Source of the DNA: Bacteriovorax sp. BAL6_X
GTDB lineage: Bacteria; Bdellovibrionota; Bacteriovoracia; Bacteriovoracales; Bacteriovoracaceae
DNA: 64,000 nucleotides
Direction: 5' to 3'
Assembly (NCBI RefSeq): GCF_000443995.1
Contig: NZ_AUMC01000008.1
Coordinates: 62,001 to 126,000 of the forward strand
In this document: positions 26,881-36,372 of the stretch, piece after piece
Layout of the letters: every line of letters begins with the position of its first letter
Position numbering within the stretch: the stretch's first letter is position 1
The notes under the pieces: generated by a model
The model's input: only the letters and a program-made list of their open reading frames with translations
Told to the model about the DNA's origin: nothing
The model's database searches: none
Translations under genes and position numbers: made by a program

Positions 26881-29710
26881 TCATAATATTAGAAATCATG
26901 ATACTTGAAAACTTTCCAGGCCCCAGACAATGTAGCCTTACTTGCATCTGCTTTTCAATCTGAGTGTGACCAATTAGTGCACACTGAGAAGGAATGGCAT
27001 AGTTATATTTAAGCTTTTTACTAAGCTTATTATCGTGACTTGTAATTAAGCGAATATTGTCTCCAAAGAGCCTCTGCATATCAGTATAAATTGCCCCTTT
27101 AGAAGAACTCAGTTGCCCCATCTGAAAGATCTGAGAGAAGTTTCCACCAGGAAAGCTTGATTCTCTATTGATGGCAGTCTTTGAAGAGCTAATAATGTTC
27201 TTCCCATCAGTTACCACGAGATGGATATGATATCGTCCTTCGATATAAATCGAATAATATTGTTCTTCTTTGTACACGGCCAATATTGATGCTAGTGGAT
27301 CATTCCAATCACTCTCAAATTTTAATGTACGTCTACCACTAGAAAGTTTAAATGAAAGCTTATTTAACTCTTGTTGGCGTGTAATCAAATACTCACTAAT
27401 AAAATCACCATCTATTGTCGAACGAACAGTCGCTATATTTGATTGGTGAATTTGAAGAGATCTCCCCTTTTTTACAATTTCAAAATGATGAGTATCATTA
27501 AAGATAATCTCATAATATTCATTGAAACTAACTTCACCAAGAGCGTAGATAATTCTGACTTGACCACTATTTTGAGATTCTTTATCTTGTTCAAGAAATG
27601 AAACAAATTGTAATTTTTTAAAAAAAGGAAGATCAAGTATATCTCTAATTTTTGAATCAAACTGATAAGACTCTAACGTTCTAATTTCTAACTTCACCTC
27701 ATCATCTTGAAGTGATGGCAATAAATAGTAAGGCCTCTTTTTTTGTATATTATTTAAAAAGTCGACTGGATCTGTATTATTATCAACTTGCGGTAATTCA
27801 AAAATCTTACTTACAAGTGGGACCAAGATAGTACCAAGCTTAGTTGTTTGTGTTTTTATAAAATTAAAATAAGGACGACCTCGATTAAAATCCAATCCTC
27901 CAAATTGTGTAGCATTTAAGCTCCATCTAGAGTATTCACCAAATAGAGGCCTTCCTTGAGAATCAAAAGATTCAAGAATATACTCACGATTATTAGATGA
28001 TGTACCGTAGACAAGAATATCTAGTTGTCCATCGAGATTCATATCTACTTTCATGACACTAATTACTTTTATATCTTTAGAGAAATTAACCTGAAATGGC
28101 CTAAAATTATTTGCCTCTTCAGACAAGTAGAAAATACTCTTTAATGAGCGATTATTTAAAACAAAGTAGTCTTGTGTACTTTTGTTAGCATCAAACTCAA
28201 TAACCTTTTGTAACTGAGAACTTTTTATATTTGGCGCGATTCTTAACAGGGCCCCAGCTGCAATCTTGGAGACCTGTTTTTTAGAAGAAATAGGAAGTGG
28301 AACAAAGAATTGAGCATCAAATGACTTTTCAGAAATAAGATTTTCATCTTTTTGTAAACTTAACTTAAGCCCCTGCCAAGTATCAATATCAAGGTTTGGT
28401 ATTACTGAACTTAATTGAACTCGGTTTAATCCTTCTTTTAATGAAATTTGGCGACAAGTTCTTCCACTATTAATGACAATTGAACTTAGACAAATATTTG
28501 CATCTTCAAGTTCATACTCCGAATAAATATCAAATCCTAGAGTAGCACCAAAGCTCTTAGCAGCTAACTTATCAATTGTAATACTATCTATTTCTTTTGT
28601 TAAAAAGACTGGAGGCAATGACTTATTAGAACTGTCGTCAAATGAGTTAATAAATTTTTGATAGTCAGCAACGAGGAGACCAGATTCGGATAAAGTTCTT
28701 GAATATGACTTTAATCTTGCTAAAAAATTATAGCTATTAATACCAAGGTCTTTTACCTTGGCCGCTGCCGCAAGAGCAGTAATATGAGCAATTGAAAATG
28801 ATGTTCCCGTTTTAACATCATAATTCCCAACACGTAGAACTGTTGATTCCATATTTGAAGGGATTGTACCAACAAGCTTTTCACCAGGTGCATAGATGTC
28901 AACAGTTTGGCCATAATTAGATGAAGACACTTTTTGACCTTGAATATCAATTCCACCAACACAGACAACACCGTTATAATTACAAGGAAAGATATTTCTT
29001 CTTTTGTTATTATTTCCCGCCGAAGCAACGACAATGACATTTTTCTTTAAAGCGTAATCAATTGCACTAACAACCTGAGGTGTCTCAATAACCTTTGGGA
29101 TCCCTAGAGACAAATTCAATACCTGTGCACCATTATTTACAGCAAAAGCAATGGCCTTGGCCAAATAGCTAGAAACAACTTTTCCATCATGAGTAAAGCC
29201 TCTGAAATTTGTAATTGCCTTAATAGGCATAATTTCGATACTCTCAGGCAGTAGTCCATCAATACCAACGTTATCTTTTTTTCCCGCCAAAAGACCCGCA
29301 ACAAAGGTACCGTGACCAATTTCATCAGAGACATTTCCATTTCCATCAAGAACATTATAGCCTTGACAAGGCAGTGCCTTTTTCTCTTCTTCACTTTTAC
29401 CGATACAACCTGGGTAATACCAAATATTCTCCTTAATTTCAGGATGGTTTACATCAACACCGGTATCAATCACTGCAACAACAACCTTGTTACTGCTAAA
29501 TTGATCAAGCTGATTCTTATTAAAATAGTTAATATCGATTCCTTTAATACCATCGATATTTTCAAATCCTAGCTCTGAGGTCTTTCTGATATATGATTGA
29601 CCTGTATTTTTAATATTCCACTGTCTTTGCGATAAATCGATACCAAAGCTACTTTGAGCAATTATAGAGAATAAAAGGAGAGAAAGAGCTACGACTTTAT
29701 TATAAATCAT
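26870..29710 (-). CDS. Subtilisin-like serine protease (S8) with long C-terminal region
   Basis: The 946-residue exported protein has a signal peptide (about 1-23) and an S8 catalytic domain at about 70-350. The triad is complete: Asp82 (VVAVIDTGVD), His133 (GHGTFVAGLLAG) and Ser304 (GTSFSIAHITA), with oxyanion Asn in SAGNNN. No clear inhibitory propeptide separates signal and catalytic domain. The 590 residues beyond are beta-rich and include a VMKVDMNLDGQLDILVYG segment like the FG-GAP/VCBS calcium-binding repeats. The ATG overlaps the stop of the upstream 1,042-residue gene (ATGA), so the two are translated together. A secreted or surface protease for prey or biopolymer digestion is likely; the natural target is unknown. 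Confidence 0.92.
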   Translation of the reverse strand: MIYNKVVALSLLLFSIIAQSSFGIDLSQRQWNIKNTGQSYIRKTSELGFENIDGIKGIDINYFNKNQLDQFSSNKVVVAVIDTGVDVNHPEIKENIWYYPGCIGKSEEEKKALPCQGYNVLDGNGNVSDEIGHGTFVAGLLAGKKDNVGIDGLLPESIEIMPIKAITNFRGFTHDGKVVSSYLAKAIAFAVNNGAQVLNLSLGIPKVIETPQVVSAIDYALKKNVIVVASAGNNNKRRNIFPCNYNGVVCVGGIDIQGQKVSSSNYGQTVDIYAPGEKLVGTIPSNMESTVLRVGNYDVKTGTSFSIAHITALAAAAKVKDLGINSYNFLARLKSYSRTLSESGLLVADYQKFINSFDDSSNKSLPPVFLTKEIDSITIDKLAAKSFGATLGFDIYSEYELEDANICLSSIVINSGRTCRQISLKEGLNRVQLSSVIPNLDIDTWQGLKLSLQKDENLISEKSFDAQFFVPLPISSKKQVSKIAAGALLRIAPNIKSSQLQKVIEFDANKSTQDYFVLNNRSLKSIFYLSEEANNFRPFQVNFSKDIKVISVMKVDMNLDGQLDILVYGTSSNNREYILESFDSQGRPLFGEYSRWSLNATQFGGLDFNRGRPYFNFIKTQTTKLGTILVPLVSKIFELPQVDNNTDPVDFLNNIQKKRPYYLLPSLQDDEVKLEIRTLESYQFDSKIRDILDLPFFKKLQFVSFLEQDKESQNSGQVRIIYALGEVSFNEYYEIIFNDTHHFEIVKKGRSLQIHQSNIATVRSTIDGDFISEYLITRQQELNKLSFKLSSGRRTLKFESDWNDPLASILAVYKEEQYYSIYIEGRYHIHLVVTDGKNIISSSKTAINRESSFPGGNFSQIFQMGQLSSSKGAIYTDMQRLFGDNIRLITSHDNKLSKKLKYNYAIPSQCALIGHTQIEKQMQVRLHCLGPGKFSSIMISNIMTKK

Positions 29711-32700
29711 TTCAGAGTCTCCCTATACCAAAGGCCAAGAACTTCGGCCTTGATCATTCCAAGTACCTTAACTAGCTTATTAATTGGTCCGCCAAAATTT
29801 CTCGAGTTTATTTTCCCGTATGAATTTCCCACAATAGGCTTCATCATCAACTCACTTCCAACACGATATCCAGATAATTGGGATTCAATATAAATATTAT
29901 CTTCACCAAAAAAATCAAGAAGTGTCTTTGCATCAACATACTTAGCAAAATAATGTCCTACGTGGGCCAGGCACCTAAGTCCTTTTTGCGTTTTATTCTT
30001 ATTTAAATATTTATTACACCAATAAAGCTTACTTCTAATTGGATCAAGATCTCCACAGCGTAGCTTTTCAGAATTTGTATTAGCATTATTATCGTTATCT
30101 CTACCACCACGTCTAAAACATCTTCTAATCTTCATTTTACGAGAAATCATATCGAGATCTTTAGAAGTAATTGAAAGAATTCTCTTTACTGATTTATCGA
30201 AAAAATGAACCTTACTTTCTAATCGTACAAAGTGCATATCTCCAGCGTCATTTGCATCTGACGGAGTGTAGAAGTCAAGATTGAAGGCCTCATTCTCTTT
30301 TCTAAGATACTTCTTAATTGTCTTTTGTTTCATGATGGCCTTCTCATGAGTCTTACGATAATACATATATAACTCGTTCATATTATCGAGAGTGACCTTG
30401 GCGTCAATATCGCTTAACTTTGATTCAAATCTTGTTTCATATGTCGTCGCAGCACCAAAAAGTTCCTTTCCAGGGTTTTTGTAATAGTGTTTTGCTTCTT
30501 CAATCATAGGTATGTAGCTCTTATCAAAGCTCACTTCTAAGTTATTAATAAATTTCTTTAAATTATAAGCTGCAACATTCTTTAAAAATTTACCAACAGC
30601 AAACCCGTCCATCTCTCCAAATGTTGATGAGATCAATTTAATATTAACTTGGTCCTTAATCTTCACAAAGAGTTCTGTGATAGATTTAAAGGTACGAGAA
30701 ACGAAAAATAACAAATTTAGATTAAAAGTCTTATCTTTCGATTTATTATAAACTTGAATATCTTCTGGCCCCATTGCCTCATTAGAGCGATCTCTTAGTA
30801 TCGATAAAAACTTTGCAGCATTTTTTGAAAACACTAAATCATCTTGTTCTGGGTCCATATTTATTTCATAGAACTTTAAGTCAAGATTCGATTTAATTGT
30901 TGCTGCTTCACCCATTATAATTGGAATTAAATATGAAATCCCTCCACGAGCTCTAACTTCCTTTACATTGGCCTCATCATAGTAAATTTGAAATTTATAC
31001 TTTGATTTTCTCGTAATATGTATTCGCGATAATTCTTTATACTTAGTACTAATCGAACCATATCCATTGGCAACACCAAAGAGAGGAGCATTTAACGATA
31101 GGGTTATATCAGGAACAACTGATGTAGATATAATAATCGACTCTCCAATTCCGAAGTTTTGAGAGATATCATTATAAATTGCGTGTAGTTCCTCTCTTCT
31201 TGTTTCATTATCGAGATCTGAAATATTGATCGATTCTTTCAATCTTTTTTCGATATTACGTAGAGTCTTACCTACAAGCATATTCTTATAAGGAGTTTTT
31301 ATCGCCTCCCTAAGATCTTGAAGTGGCCTTACATGAGTGTAGCTTGTATTGATTCCAATATTTGGAAATACAGAACCACCAGTCGTTTGCGAAATAAATC
31401 TTTCAAGCCCAATAAAAAGACCTAAATTTGTTGTAAATCCAATTGTATCTGCAAGTTGAACGAAGTTATCCGTTCCTAGGCTTTGTCCTACAACTACGTC
31501 ACGGCCAAAGATAATATTACCTCTAACAACAGGCGACTTCCATGAAGAAAAAGGAAGTGGTGGAAACTGTCCATGCTCTGCGAAGTAATCAAGAGCAAAG
31601 TCCTTATTGGCAAGAAAGTCTTCTTGTAACCACTTCACTTTTGCCTTTGAAAGATCAAAAGCACTTAAACCTTCACTAATCTTTCCAGTAATCCATTTAA
31701 AAGTACTACTTTGTGCCTCTGAAAATAGAAAAGCTGGTATATCGTCCATTGGAGACTTACTGGCCCCAAAACTAAATTGCCCAGCATAACCCGCAAAGTT
31801 GTGTGGAATGAGAAAGCCATCTTCAACAAGAGGATCTTCGATATCTTTACTATACTCTATAAGAGGAGCATCTATTTTTAATGTTGAAATAAGGTTATTT
31901 CGACGTCCGATAATTTTTTCGATTAAAAGCTTTTCAACAACTTTTGGATAATGAGACTTCTTAACAATTTGTGTGACCTCATGACGTCCTAGCCTCCCAA
32001 TCAACCTTGCAATCCACTTAACATCATCATAGGTAGCACTAAAATCAGTTGAACTTGGATATTCAAATAATAAATGATCATTTTTTATCTTTAAAAAGTT
32101 AAAAGAAAATTTATTAATCGATTCCTCTAAATTTAGAAGAGAATAAACAACAATTAAACTTCTAAGAGTTCGAAGATCTTTAGTGTCATTAATTGAAGTT
32201 AGGGCAACATCATAGAAGTCGTCTTCTTTAGGGTGTCTAACAAAGATGTCTTTTAAGACGAGGTAGTCGCTTCCCTCTTCAACTAGCCAATTCTTGTAAG
32301 AAGCTCCCAACTTAATAACAAGCTCTACATCTTTAAAATAATCTTTTTGTTTTTCGTCCTTAAAGTTAATTCTTACGTTCTTAAGATATTTAGAAGTAGG
32401 AACAACATAACCTAAACTTCTAAGTAAATTCTTTCGAAGAAGAATTGTATGAAGTGTTTTCGAAAGGTGAACTTGAAAATTACCTTCATTATTTTGAGCA
32501 TTAAATCTAAGAACTCCTGCTGGTGAGCTGATAATACCAGAGAAGTTTAATGAATCAGAATCATCGATTGGTAAAAGCGCATCGTCTTTGAATCGAGAAA
32601 AATTATTGGCCCCATTCCATAGATTTGATAGGACAGGAGAAAGTGTTGAGAGATCAACTCCCTCAGCTTGTAATTCATAGGCCTGCTCAGAATCAATTGC

Positions 32701-32835
32701 CCCATATTCTATGCTATAGAGATCAGATGCCGGCAAAGACTCACCGTTTATTGCAACAAGGCCATCAGCGCCGTAAACCTTGGCCGCTAAGATAAATATT
32801 ACTAATATTAATATACTTAAATTTTTAATTTTCAT
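29707..32835 (-). CDS. 1,042-residue exported protein coupled to the subtilisin-like protease
   Basis: Not recognised. A signal peptide (about 1-22, ending KVYGAD) marks export. The body is long, mixed alpha/beta and rich in Lys, Asp and Asn, without clear repeats or membrane segments. A Cys cluster near the C-terminus (RRCFRRGG, LRCGDLD, YWCNKY, LRCLAH) might form disulfides or bind metal. A four-base overlap (stop TGA and ATG of the next gene) couples it to the serine protease. This pairing suggests that it is a partner, substrate or chaperone of the protease. There is no strong ribosome site at the ATG. Confidence 0.6.
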   Translation of the reverse strand: MKIKNLSILILVIFILAAKVYGADGLVAINGESLPASDLYSIEYGAIDSEQAYELQAEGVDLSTLSPVLSNLWNGANNFSRFKDDALLPIDDSDSLNFSGIISSPAGVLRFNAQNNEGNFQVHLSKTLHTILLRKNLLRSLGYVVPTSKYLKNVRINFKDEKQKDYFKDVELVIKLGASYKNWLVEEGSDYLVLKDIFVRHPKEDDFYDVALTSINDTKDLRTLRSLIVVYSLLNLEESINKFSFNFLKIKNDHLLFEYPSSTDFSATYDDVKWIARLIGRLGRHEVTQIVKKSHYPKVVEKLLIEKIIGRRNNLISTLKIDAPLIEYSKDIEDPLVEDGFLIPHNFAGYAGQFSFGASKSPMDDIPAFLFSEAQSSTFKWITGKISEGLSAFDLSKAKVKWLQEDFLANKDFALDYFAEHGQFPPLPFSSWKSPVVRGNIIFGRDVVVGQSLGTDNFVQLADTIGFTTNLGLFIGLERFISQTTGGSVFPNIGINTSYTHVRPLQDLREAIKTPYKNMLVGKTLRNIEKRLKESINISDLDNETRREELHAIYNDISQNFGIGESIIISTSVVPDITLSLNAPLFGVANGYGSISTKYKELSRIHITRKSKYKFQIYYDEANVKEVRARGGISYLIPIIMGEAATIKSNLDLKFYEINMDPEQDDLVFSKNAAKFLSILRDRSNEAMGPEDIQVYNKSKDKTFNLNLLFFVSRTFKSITELFVKIKDQVNIKLISSTFGEMDGFAVGKFLKNVAAYNLKKFINNLEVSFDKSYIPMIEEAKHYYKNPGKELFGAATTYETRFESKLSDIDAKVTLDNMNELYMYYRKTHEKAIMKQKTIKKYLRKENEAFNLDFYTPSDANDAGDMHFVRLESKVHFFDKSVKRILSITSKDLDMISRKMKIRRCFRRGGRDNDNNANTNSEKLRCGDLDPIRSKLYWCNKYLNKNKTQKGLRCLAHVGHYFAKYVDAKTLLDFFGEDNIYIESQLSGYRVGSELMMKPIVGNSYGKINSRNFGGPINKLVKVLGMIKAEVLGLWYRETLK

Positions 32836-32923
32836 TACGCTCTAAAGTAACAATATTTGGTGTTAGAGTGCGATCTTATGAAAGAACTACAAGTACTGTA
32901 TAAACGCTGTACATGTTCAAAAT

Positions 32924-32947
32924 AAAAGGGCCTATTCAGGCCCTTTT
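32924..32947 (-). terminator. Intrinsic terminator of the lipoprotein gene
   Basis: AAAAGGGCCT / AGGCCCTTTT is a 10-bp stem with an ATTC loop. It lies 34 nt past the stop of the minus-strand lipoprotein gene, and the A/T-rich arms provide the uridine tract. Confidence 0.82.
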
Positions 32948-32980
32948 AAATGTGTGGTATTTTGATATATTTTCGATACT

Positions 32981-33826
32981 TTATAATTCAATTGAAAGTA
33001 GCTCTGGAAGGATAACATCCTCGATATTTTGAGTTGTTGTTCCAAGGTGTCCAGCAACATCATCAATGACTTGCTCACGTGCACCTAGATCATTTTTAGC
33101 GGCCATAAACTCTTCAATCGATTTTCCCGTGAAGTGCTTGATATTATTTGCAATAGCCTGCTGATCTTGCTCAAGAAGTTCTCCATCTTTTGCATTTTCA
33201 AGCATTTTCTTAATTTCCTTTTCCATTGTTACAAGAGAGAGTGCTTTGTCTGCAGGAAGTTTGAATGCCTGTGAGTAAAGAGATGCTTTGTTAAACATTT
33301 GAAGCTCATCATCATTTGCGGCCATTAAACCTGTATCCATAGTCTCTTCTTCGTCTTCATAGTAGTAACCAGTGTCAAAACCTTCGAATACTGGGTCACC
33401 AAAAACATCTGATCCTACGTAGTCAACAATTTCATAATCGTCTCCCCAACCGTCACCGATAATTCCGAAGTCCCACGCATCATCAGATTGAACATCACGG
33501 AATTCGTCTGCAAGGCCCTGATTATTTGAGTAGTAGTCCCAATAAGCAAGAGTTCTTAGATATGTAATATCGACTGCTACGAATTCATTATATTTAGCAT
33601 CGAAGTAAACAAAGAAGTCTTCTCTTAGGGAATCATACTGATCCTTTTCGAGAGTGTTTAGGTCATAGTAGTAAGGATCAACACTATTTAGTGCCGATAC
33701 AAATCCTTGAGCTGTCACGTATGGAGAAGTGTATTTACCATAAGTAGACGATGAACCAGAGCCTCCACTTCCACCGCAAGAAACAAGTAACGTACCAAGT
33801 GCTGCAACCGCTAATAATTTTTTCAT
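32981..33826 (-). CDS. Lipoprotein, unknown function
   Basis: A 281-residue protein with a canonical lipobox LVSC (Cys17) followed by a Gly/Ser linker (GGSGGSGSSS), so it is probably lipid-anchored in the outer membrane. The mature part is acidic, very rich in Asp, Glu and Tyr (for example DTGYYYEDEEE), and the C-terminal 100 residues are helical. No family is recognised. GGGAGAG precedes the ATG. It is monocistronic with its own terminator and divergent from the olefin operon. Confidence 0.7.
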   Translation of the reverse strand: MKKLLAVAALGTLLVSCGGSGGSGSSSTYGKYTSPYVTAQGFVSALNSVDPYYYDLNTLEKDQYDSLREDFFVYFDAKYNEFVAVDITYLRTLAYWDYYSNNQGLADEFRDVQSDDAWDFGIIGDGWGDDYEIVDYVGSDVFGDPVFEGFDTGYYYEDEEETMDTGLMAANDDELQMFNKASLYSQAFKLPADKALSLVTMEKEIKKMLENAKDGELLEQDQQAIANNIKHFTGKSIEEFMAAKNDLGAREQVIDDVAGHLGTTTQNIEDVILPELLSIEL

Positions 33827-34101
33827 TTATACTCTCCCTCAATAAAATTACACCTCTACTATTCAGCAAGGCCAGTCATTTATAAAATCTTCTTGATTTT
33901 AAAATTAGAATAATGAAACTAGTTCAAGATTCGTGCCAATTTTTATCTCACAAACTTGATGTATTTAGTAGCATATTGGCCCTAAATTGGATTTTTTACA
34001 GGTGCTTTTAGAGACTGTTATAGAATCTGGTTTCAAGACGCACCTTGCATGGCATCATCCAACACACTGCCTCCTAAATATGTATTAGGATCCTTTTAAG
34101 A
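33827..34101. other. Intergenic region upstream of the olefin operon
   Basis: I see no supported gene here; only short AT-rich reading frames. TCCTAA-N7-TTAGGA (34072-34090) is a 6-bp inverted repeat just upstream of the operon's -35 box and could be a second regulator site. The region also carries the promoter of the divergent lipoprotein gene, which I could not place. Confidence 0.4.
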
Positions 34102-34130
34102 TTGACCACTTAGATAATATTACTTATATT
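34102..34130 (+). promoter_or_regulatory. Promoter of the olefin operon
   Basis: TTGACC (34102-34107), an exact 17-bp spacer and TATATT (34125-34130) match sigma70 at 5/6 and 5/6. Transcription should begin near 34137, leaving a leader of about 20 nt with AAGG as ribosome site. Confidence 0.7.
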
Positions 34131-34148
34131 TTATTTTTAAAATATAAG
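34123..34148. promoter_or_regulatory. Perfect 11-bp inverted repeat (probable operator)
   Basis: CTTATATTTTA-N4-TAAAATATAAG is a perfect palindrome of 11-bp arms. It covers the -10 box and the predicted transcription start, and its right arm includes most of the AAGG ribosome site for the regulator gene. Since transcription should start inside the repeat, a DNA operator for the dimeric winged-helix protein encoded next is more likely than an RNA hairpin. Confidence 0.65.
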
Positions 34149-34157
34149 GTCGTTAAT

Positions 34158-34805
34158 ATGGAAATTGATCGCAATATAATTGAAGAAGGTCTACTTGAGT
34201 ATCTACCTCACTATGAAGCCTTTTTTTCAAAAGTAGGATTCAAAAGAATTGAAGGTGCAATCTTTGGTGTCTTGGTCTACTCTCCAAGGCCTCTTGCTTC
34301 TGATGAGATCGAAAAAATTCTAGGTCTATCACAACCTGCCGTATCTAGTGCCCTTAAAACCTTATCGACATATAAGATGGTATTAACTACTGACCATCCA
34401 GATATTAAGCGCATGAAAATCCATGAGGCCAATGATGATGCTATCAATATCGTCTCTAATATTGTCAAAAAACGCGAACTTGAGATTATTGAAGAGTTTG
34501 AAAATATAACTGCGGAATCTCTAAAGCTTGTTCATGATGAAAAAAGGAAGAAGCGCTTAGTAAATATCCTAACAACCACTCGCTTTGCTAAGTCACTTAG
34601 CGAATTTATCATCTCAATCAGCAAAGAGCTCGACAATCCTTATATCGCCATTGAGAAATTTCCAATGGTAACAAAAGTCTTAAAAAATTCTTTTACAGAT
34701 ATCAATCAGATCAAAGCAGGAATTACTTCAGGACTAAAGAATTCTTTCTTAAATATCGTATCGAAAATAGAAAATGAAAAACATAATAATGGAGTCAATA
34801 AATGA
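34158..34805 (+). CDS. GbsR/MarR-like winged-helix transcription regulator
   Basis: The 215-residue cytoplasmic protein has a winged helix-turn-helix near residues 30-95 (RIEGAIFGVLVYSPRPLASD, then LGLSQPAVSSALKTLSTYKMV), the layout of GbsR-type MarR relatives, followed by a helical dimerisation region. It is the first gene of the olefin operon; its stop overlaps the ketosynthase ATG by 4 nt. A perfect inverted repeat sits on its own promoter, so autorepression is likely. The signal sensed is unknown; fatty-acyl derivatives or membrane state are possible but speculative. Confidence 0.82.
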   Translation: MEIDRNIIEEGLLEYLPHYEAFFSKVGFKRIEGAIFGVLVYSPRPLASDEIEKILGLSQPAVSSALKTLSTYKMVLTTDHPDIKRMKIHEANDDAINIVSNIVKKRELEIIEEFENITAESLKLVHDEKRKKRLVNILTTTRFAKSLSEFIISISKELDNPYIAIEKFPMVTKVLKNSFTDINQIKAGITSGLKNSFLNIVSKIENEKHNNGVNK

Positions 34806-36046
34806 ACCTATCAAGAGTCGTTATCACAGGTGTGGGCCTAACTGCACCAAATGGAAATAGCTTAAAAGAATTCCGTTCAGCACTTTTAGAGCAGAAGTCA
34901 GGAATCACTTACGAAGATGTACGCTTTATGGGACAGATCCCTGTTGGTAAATGTGACTTTGACGAAAGAAAACATCAAAAAGGTAAAATGAGAAAACGTG
35001 GAACACGTGTTGGTGGAATCTCTGTTTACTGCTCAAAAGAAGCATTAGACGATGCTGGATTAGATATCAATTCTATGGATAAATCTCGTATTGGGATTTA
35101 TCTGGGAATTACAGAACATGGCCCAGTTGAGACAGAGGAAGAATTATTCCAATTCTATAAGAATAACGATGAGAAGCCAGAGCTATGGACTCATCACCAT
35201 AACCCAAGAACAGTTGCCAATGCTCCAGCAGGAGAGGTTTCGTTAAACCTTGGGATCACAGGCCCACATTATACAATTGGCGCGGCATGTGCCGCTGGAA
35301 ATATGGGGGTTATCCAAGCAGTTCAAATGCTTCAACTTGGTGAAGTTGACCTTGCCCTTGCTGGTGGTGTATCAGAATCATCTAATTCATTTGGAAATCA
35401 CGTATCTTTTAAAGCTCAAGGCGCACTAGCAGATTACCCAGAAGATCAAACTCGTGCTTCTCGCCCATTAGATAATAATAGAAATGGAATTGTTATCTCA
35501 GAAGGTGGATGTGTTTATACACTAGAGCGACTTGAGGACGCTCTTGCTCGAGGTGCAAAGATTTATGGTGAAATTGCTGGCTACCATACAAATAGTGATG
35601 CAACGGACTTTGTACTTCCAAATCCTGAGCGTCAAATGGAATGTGTCCATAAGGCCATCGCCAAAGCGGGAATTACGATTAACGATATTGATCTTGTAAA
35701 TCTACACGCTACAGGGACAAAGATGGGAGATATTCAAGAAGTTGCAGGTATCAAAGAGGCATTCAAAGACTCACCAGAAGTCGCTGTTAATTGTACGAAA
35801 GGCCTAATCGGTCATGCGATGGGAGCAGCTGGAGCACTAGAGTTGGCCGGTAACCTTCCAAGTTTTGAAGACGGGCTTGTTCACCCATGTCACAAGATCG
35901 ATGAAATTGATCCAGAGTGTGCCATGGATCAACTCGTTCTTGAAGCACCACTAAAAAAAGACGTTAAATATATCCTTAATAACTCATTTGGTATGTTAGG
36001 GATCAATTCAACTTTAATTATAAAGAAATACGAAGCAAAAGCTTAA
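34802..36046 (+). CDS. FabF-like beta-ketoacyl-ACP synthase
   Basis: A 414-residue thiolase-fold condensing enzyme of the FabF type. Active-site residues align with FabF in position: Cys163 (GAACAAGNMG), His302 (LHATGTKMGD), Lys333 and His338 (TKGLIGHAMGAAG), and a gating NSFGMLGINS near the C-terminus. The flanking sequences differ from housekeeping FabF (for example NAPAGEVS and RNGIVISEGG), as in ketosynthases of specialised pathways. It is followed by a dedicated ACP, so it probably elongates or starts a chain on that ACP. No ketoreductase, dehydratase or enoylreductase gene is next to it, so these would be borrowed from general fatty-acid synthesis. Confidence 0.92.
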   Translation: MNLSRVVITGVGLTAPNGNSLKEFRSALLEQKSGITYEDVRFMGQIPVGKCDFDERKHQKGKMRKRGTRVGGISVYCSKEALDDAGLDINSMDKSRIGIYLGITEHGPVETEEELFQFYKNNDEKPELWTHHHNPRTVANAPAGEVSLNLGITGPHYTIGAACAAGNMGVIQAVQMLQLGEVDLALAGGVSESSNSFGNHVSFKAQGALADYPEDQTRASRPLDNNRNGIVISEGGCVYTLERLEDALARGAKIYGEIAGYHTNSDATDFVLPNPERQMECVHKAIAKAGITINDIDLVNLHATGTKMGDIQEVAGIKEAFKDSPEVAVNCTKGLIGHAMGAAGALELAGNLPSFEDGLVHPCHKIDEIDPECAMDQLVLEAPLKKDVKYILNNSFGMLGINSTLIIKKYEAKA

Positions 36047-36079
36047 TTTTAAAAATCATTGAAAAGACAGGAGATTAAA

Positions 36080-36325
36080 ATGACACCAGAACAAGTAAGA
36101 GAAATCGTAGTTAATATTATCGCAGACATTGCAGTTGATGATGATGTAACAACAATTGATGATGCAACTCCACTAAGAGATCAACTAGACCTAGATTCTA
36201 TGGACTTCCTTGATATCGTTATGGAACTTAAGAAACAACACTCGATTGAAGTACCTCAAGAAGATTACCCAGAGCTAGCTTCTATGAATTCTTGTGTTGC
36301 TTACCTTACACCAAAATTTCAATAA
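36080..36325 (+). CDS. Acyl carrier protein
   Basis: An 81-residue acidic four-helix carrier. LDLDSMDFLDIVMEL has the phosphopantetheine serine (Ser40) in a DSM context instead of the common DSL. I choose the ATG at 36080 with AGGAG 6-7 nt upstream. The 33-nt gap from the ketosynthase suggests one transcript, and a hairpin follows the stop. It is probably dedicated to the operon rather than the general AcpP. It should be activated by the cell's phosphopantetheinyl transferase, none of which is encoded here. Confidence 0.9.
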   Translation: MTPEQVREIVVNIIADIAVDDDVTTIDDATPLRDQLDLDSMDFLDIVMELKKQHSIEVPQEDYPELASMNSCVAYLTPKFQ

Positions 36326-36330
36326 GCTTG

Positions 36331-36359
36331 ATAAGGGCCACTTAGGTGGCCTTATTTTT
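36331..36359 (+). terminator. Intra-operon hairpin with T-rich tail (attenuator-like)
   Basis: ATAAGGGCCAC-TTAG-GTGGCCTTAT forms a 10-bp stem with one bulged G, followed by TTTTTA. It lies between the ACP and FAD enzyme genes and could reduce expression of downstream genes relative to the ketosynthase and ACP or stabilise the upstream message. Confidence 0.65.
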
Positions 36360-36372
36360 AAAAGAAATAATT

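Noticed and set aside
33913-34011. Short open frame of about 32 codons upstream of the olefin operon
   Set aside because: No ribosome site, no recognisable peptide and no conservation evidence.
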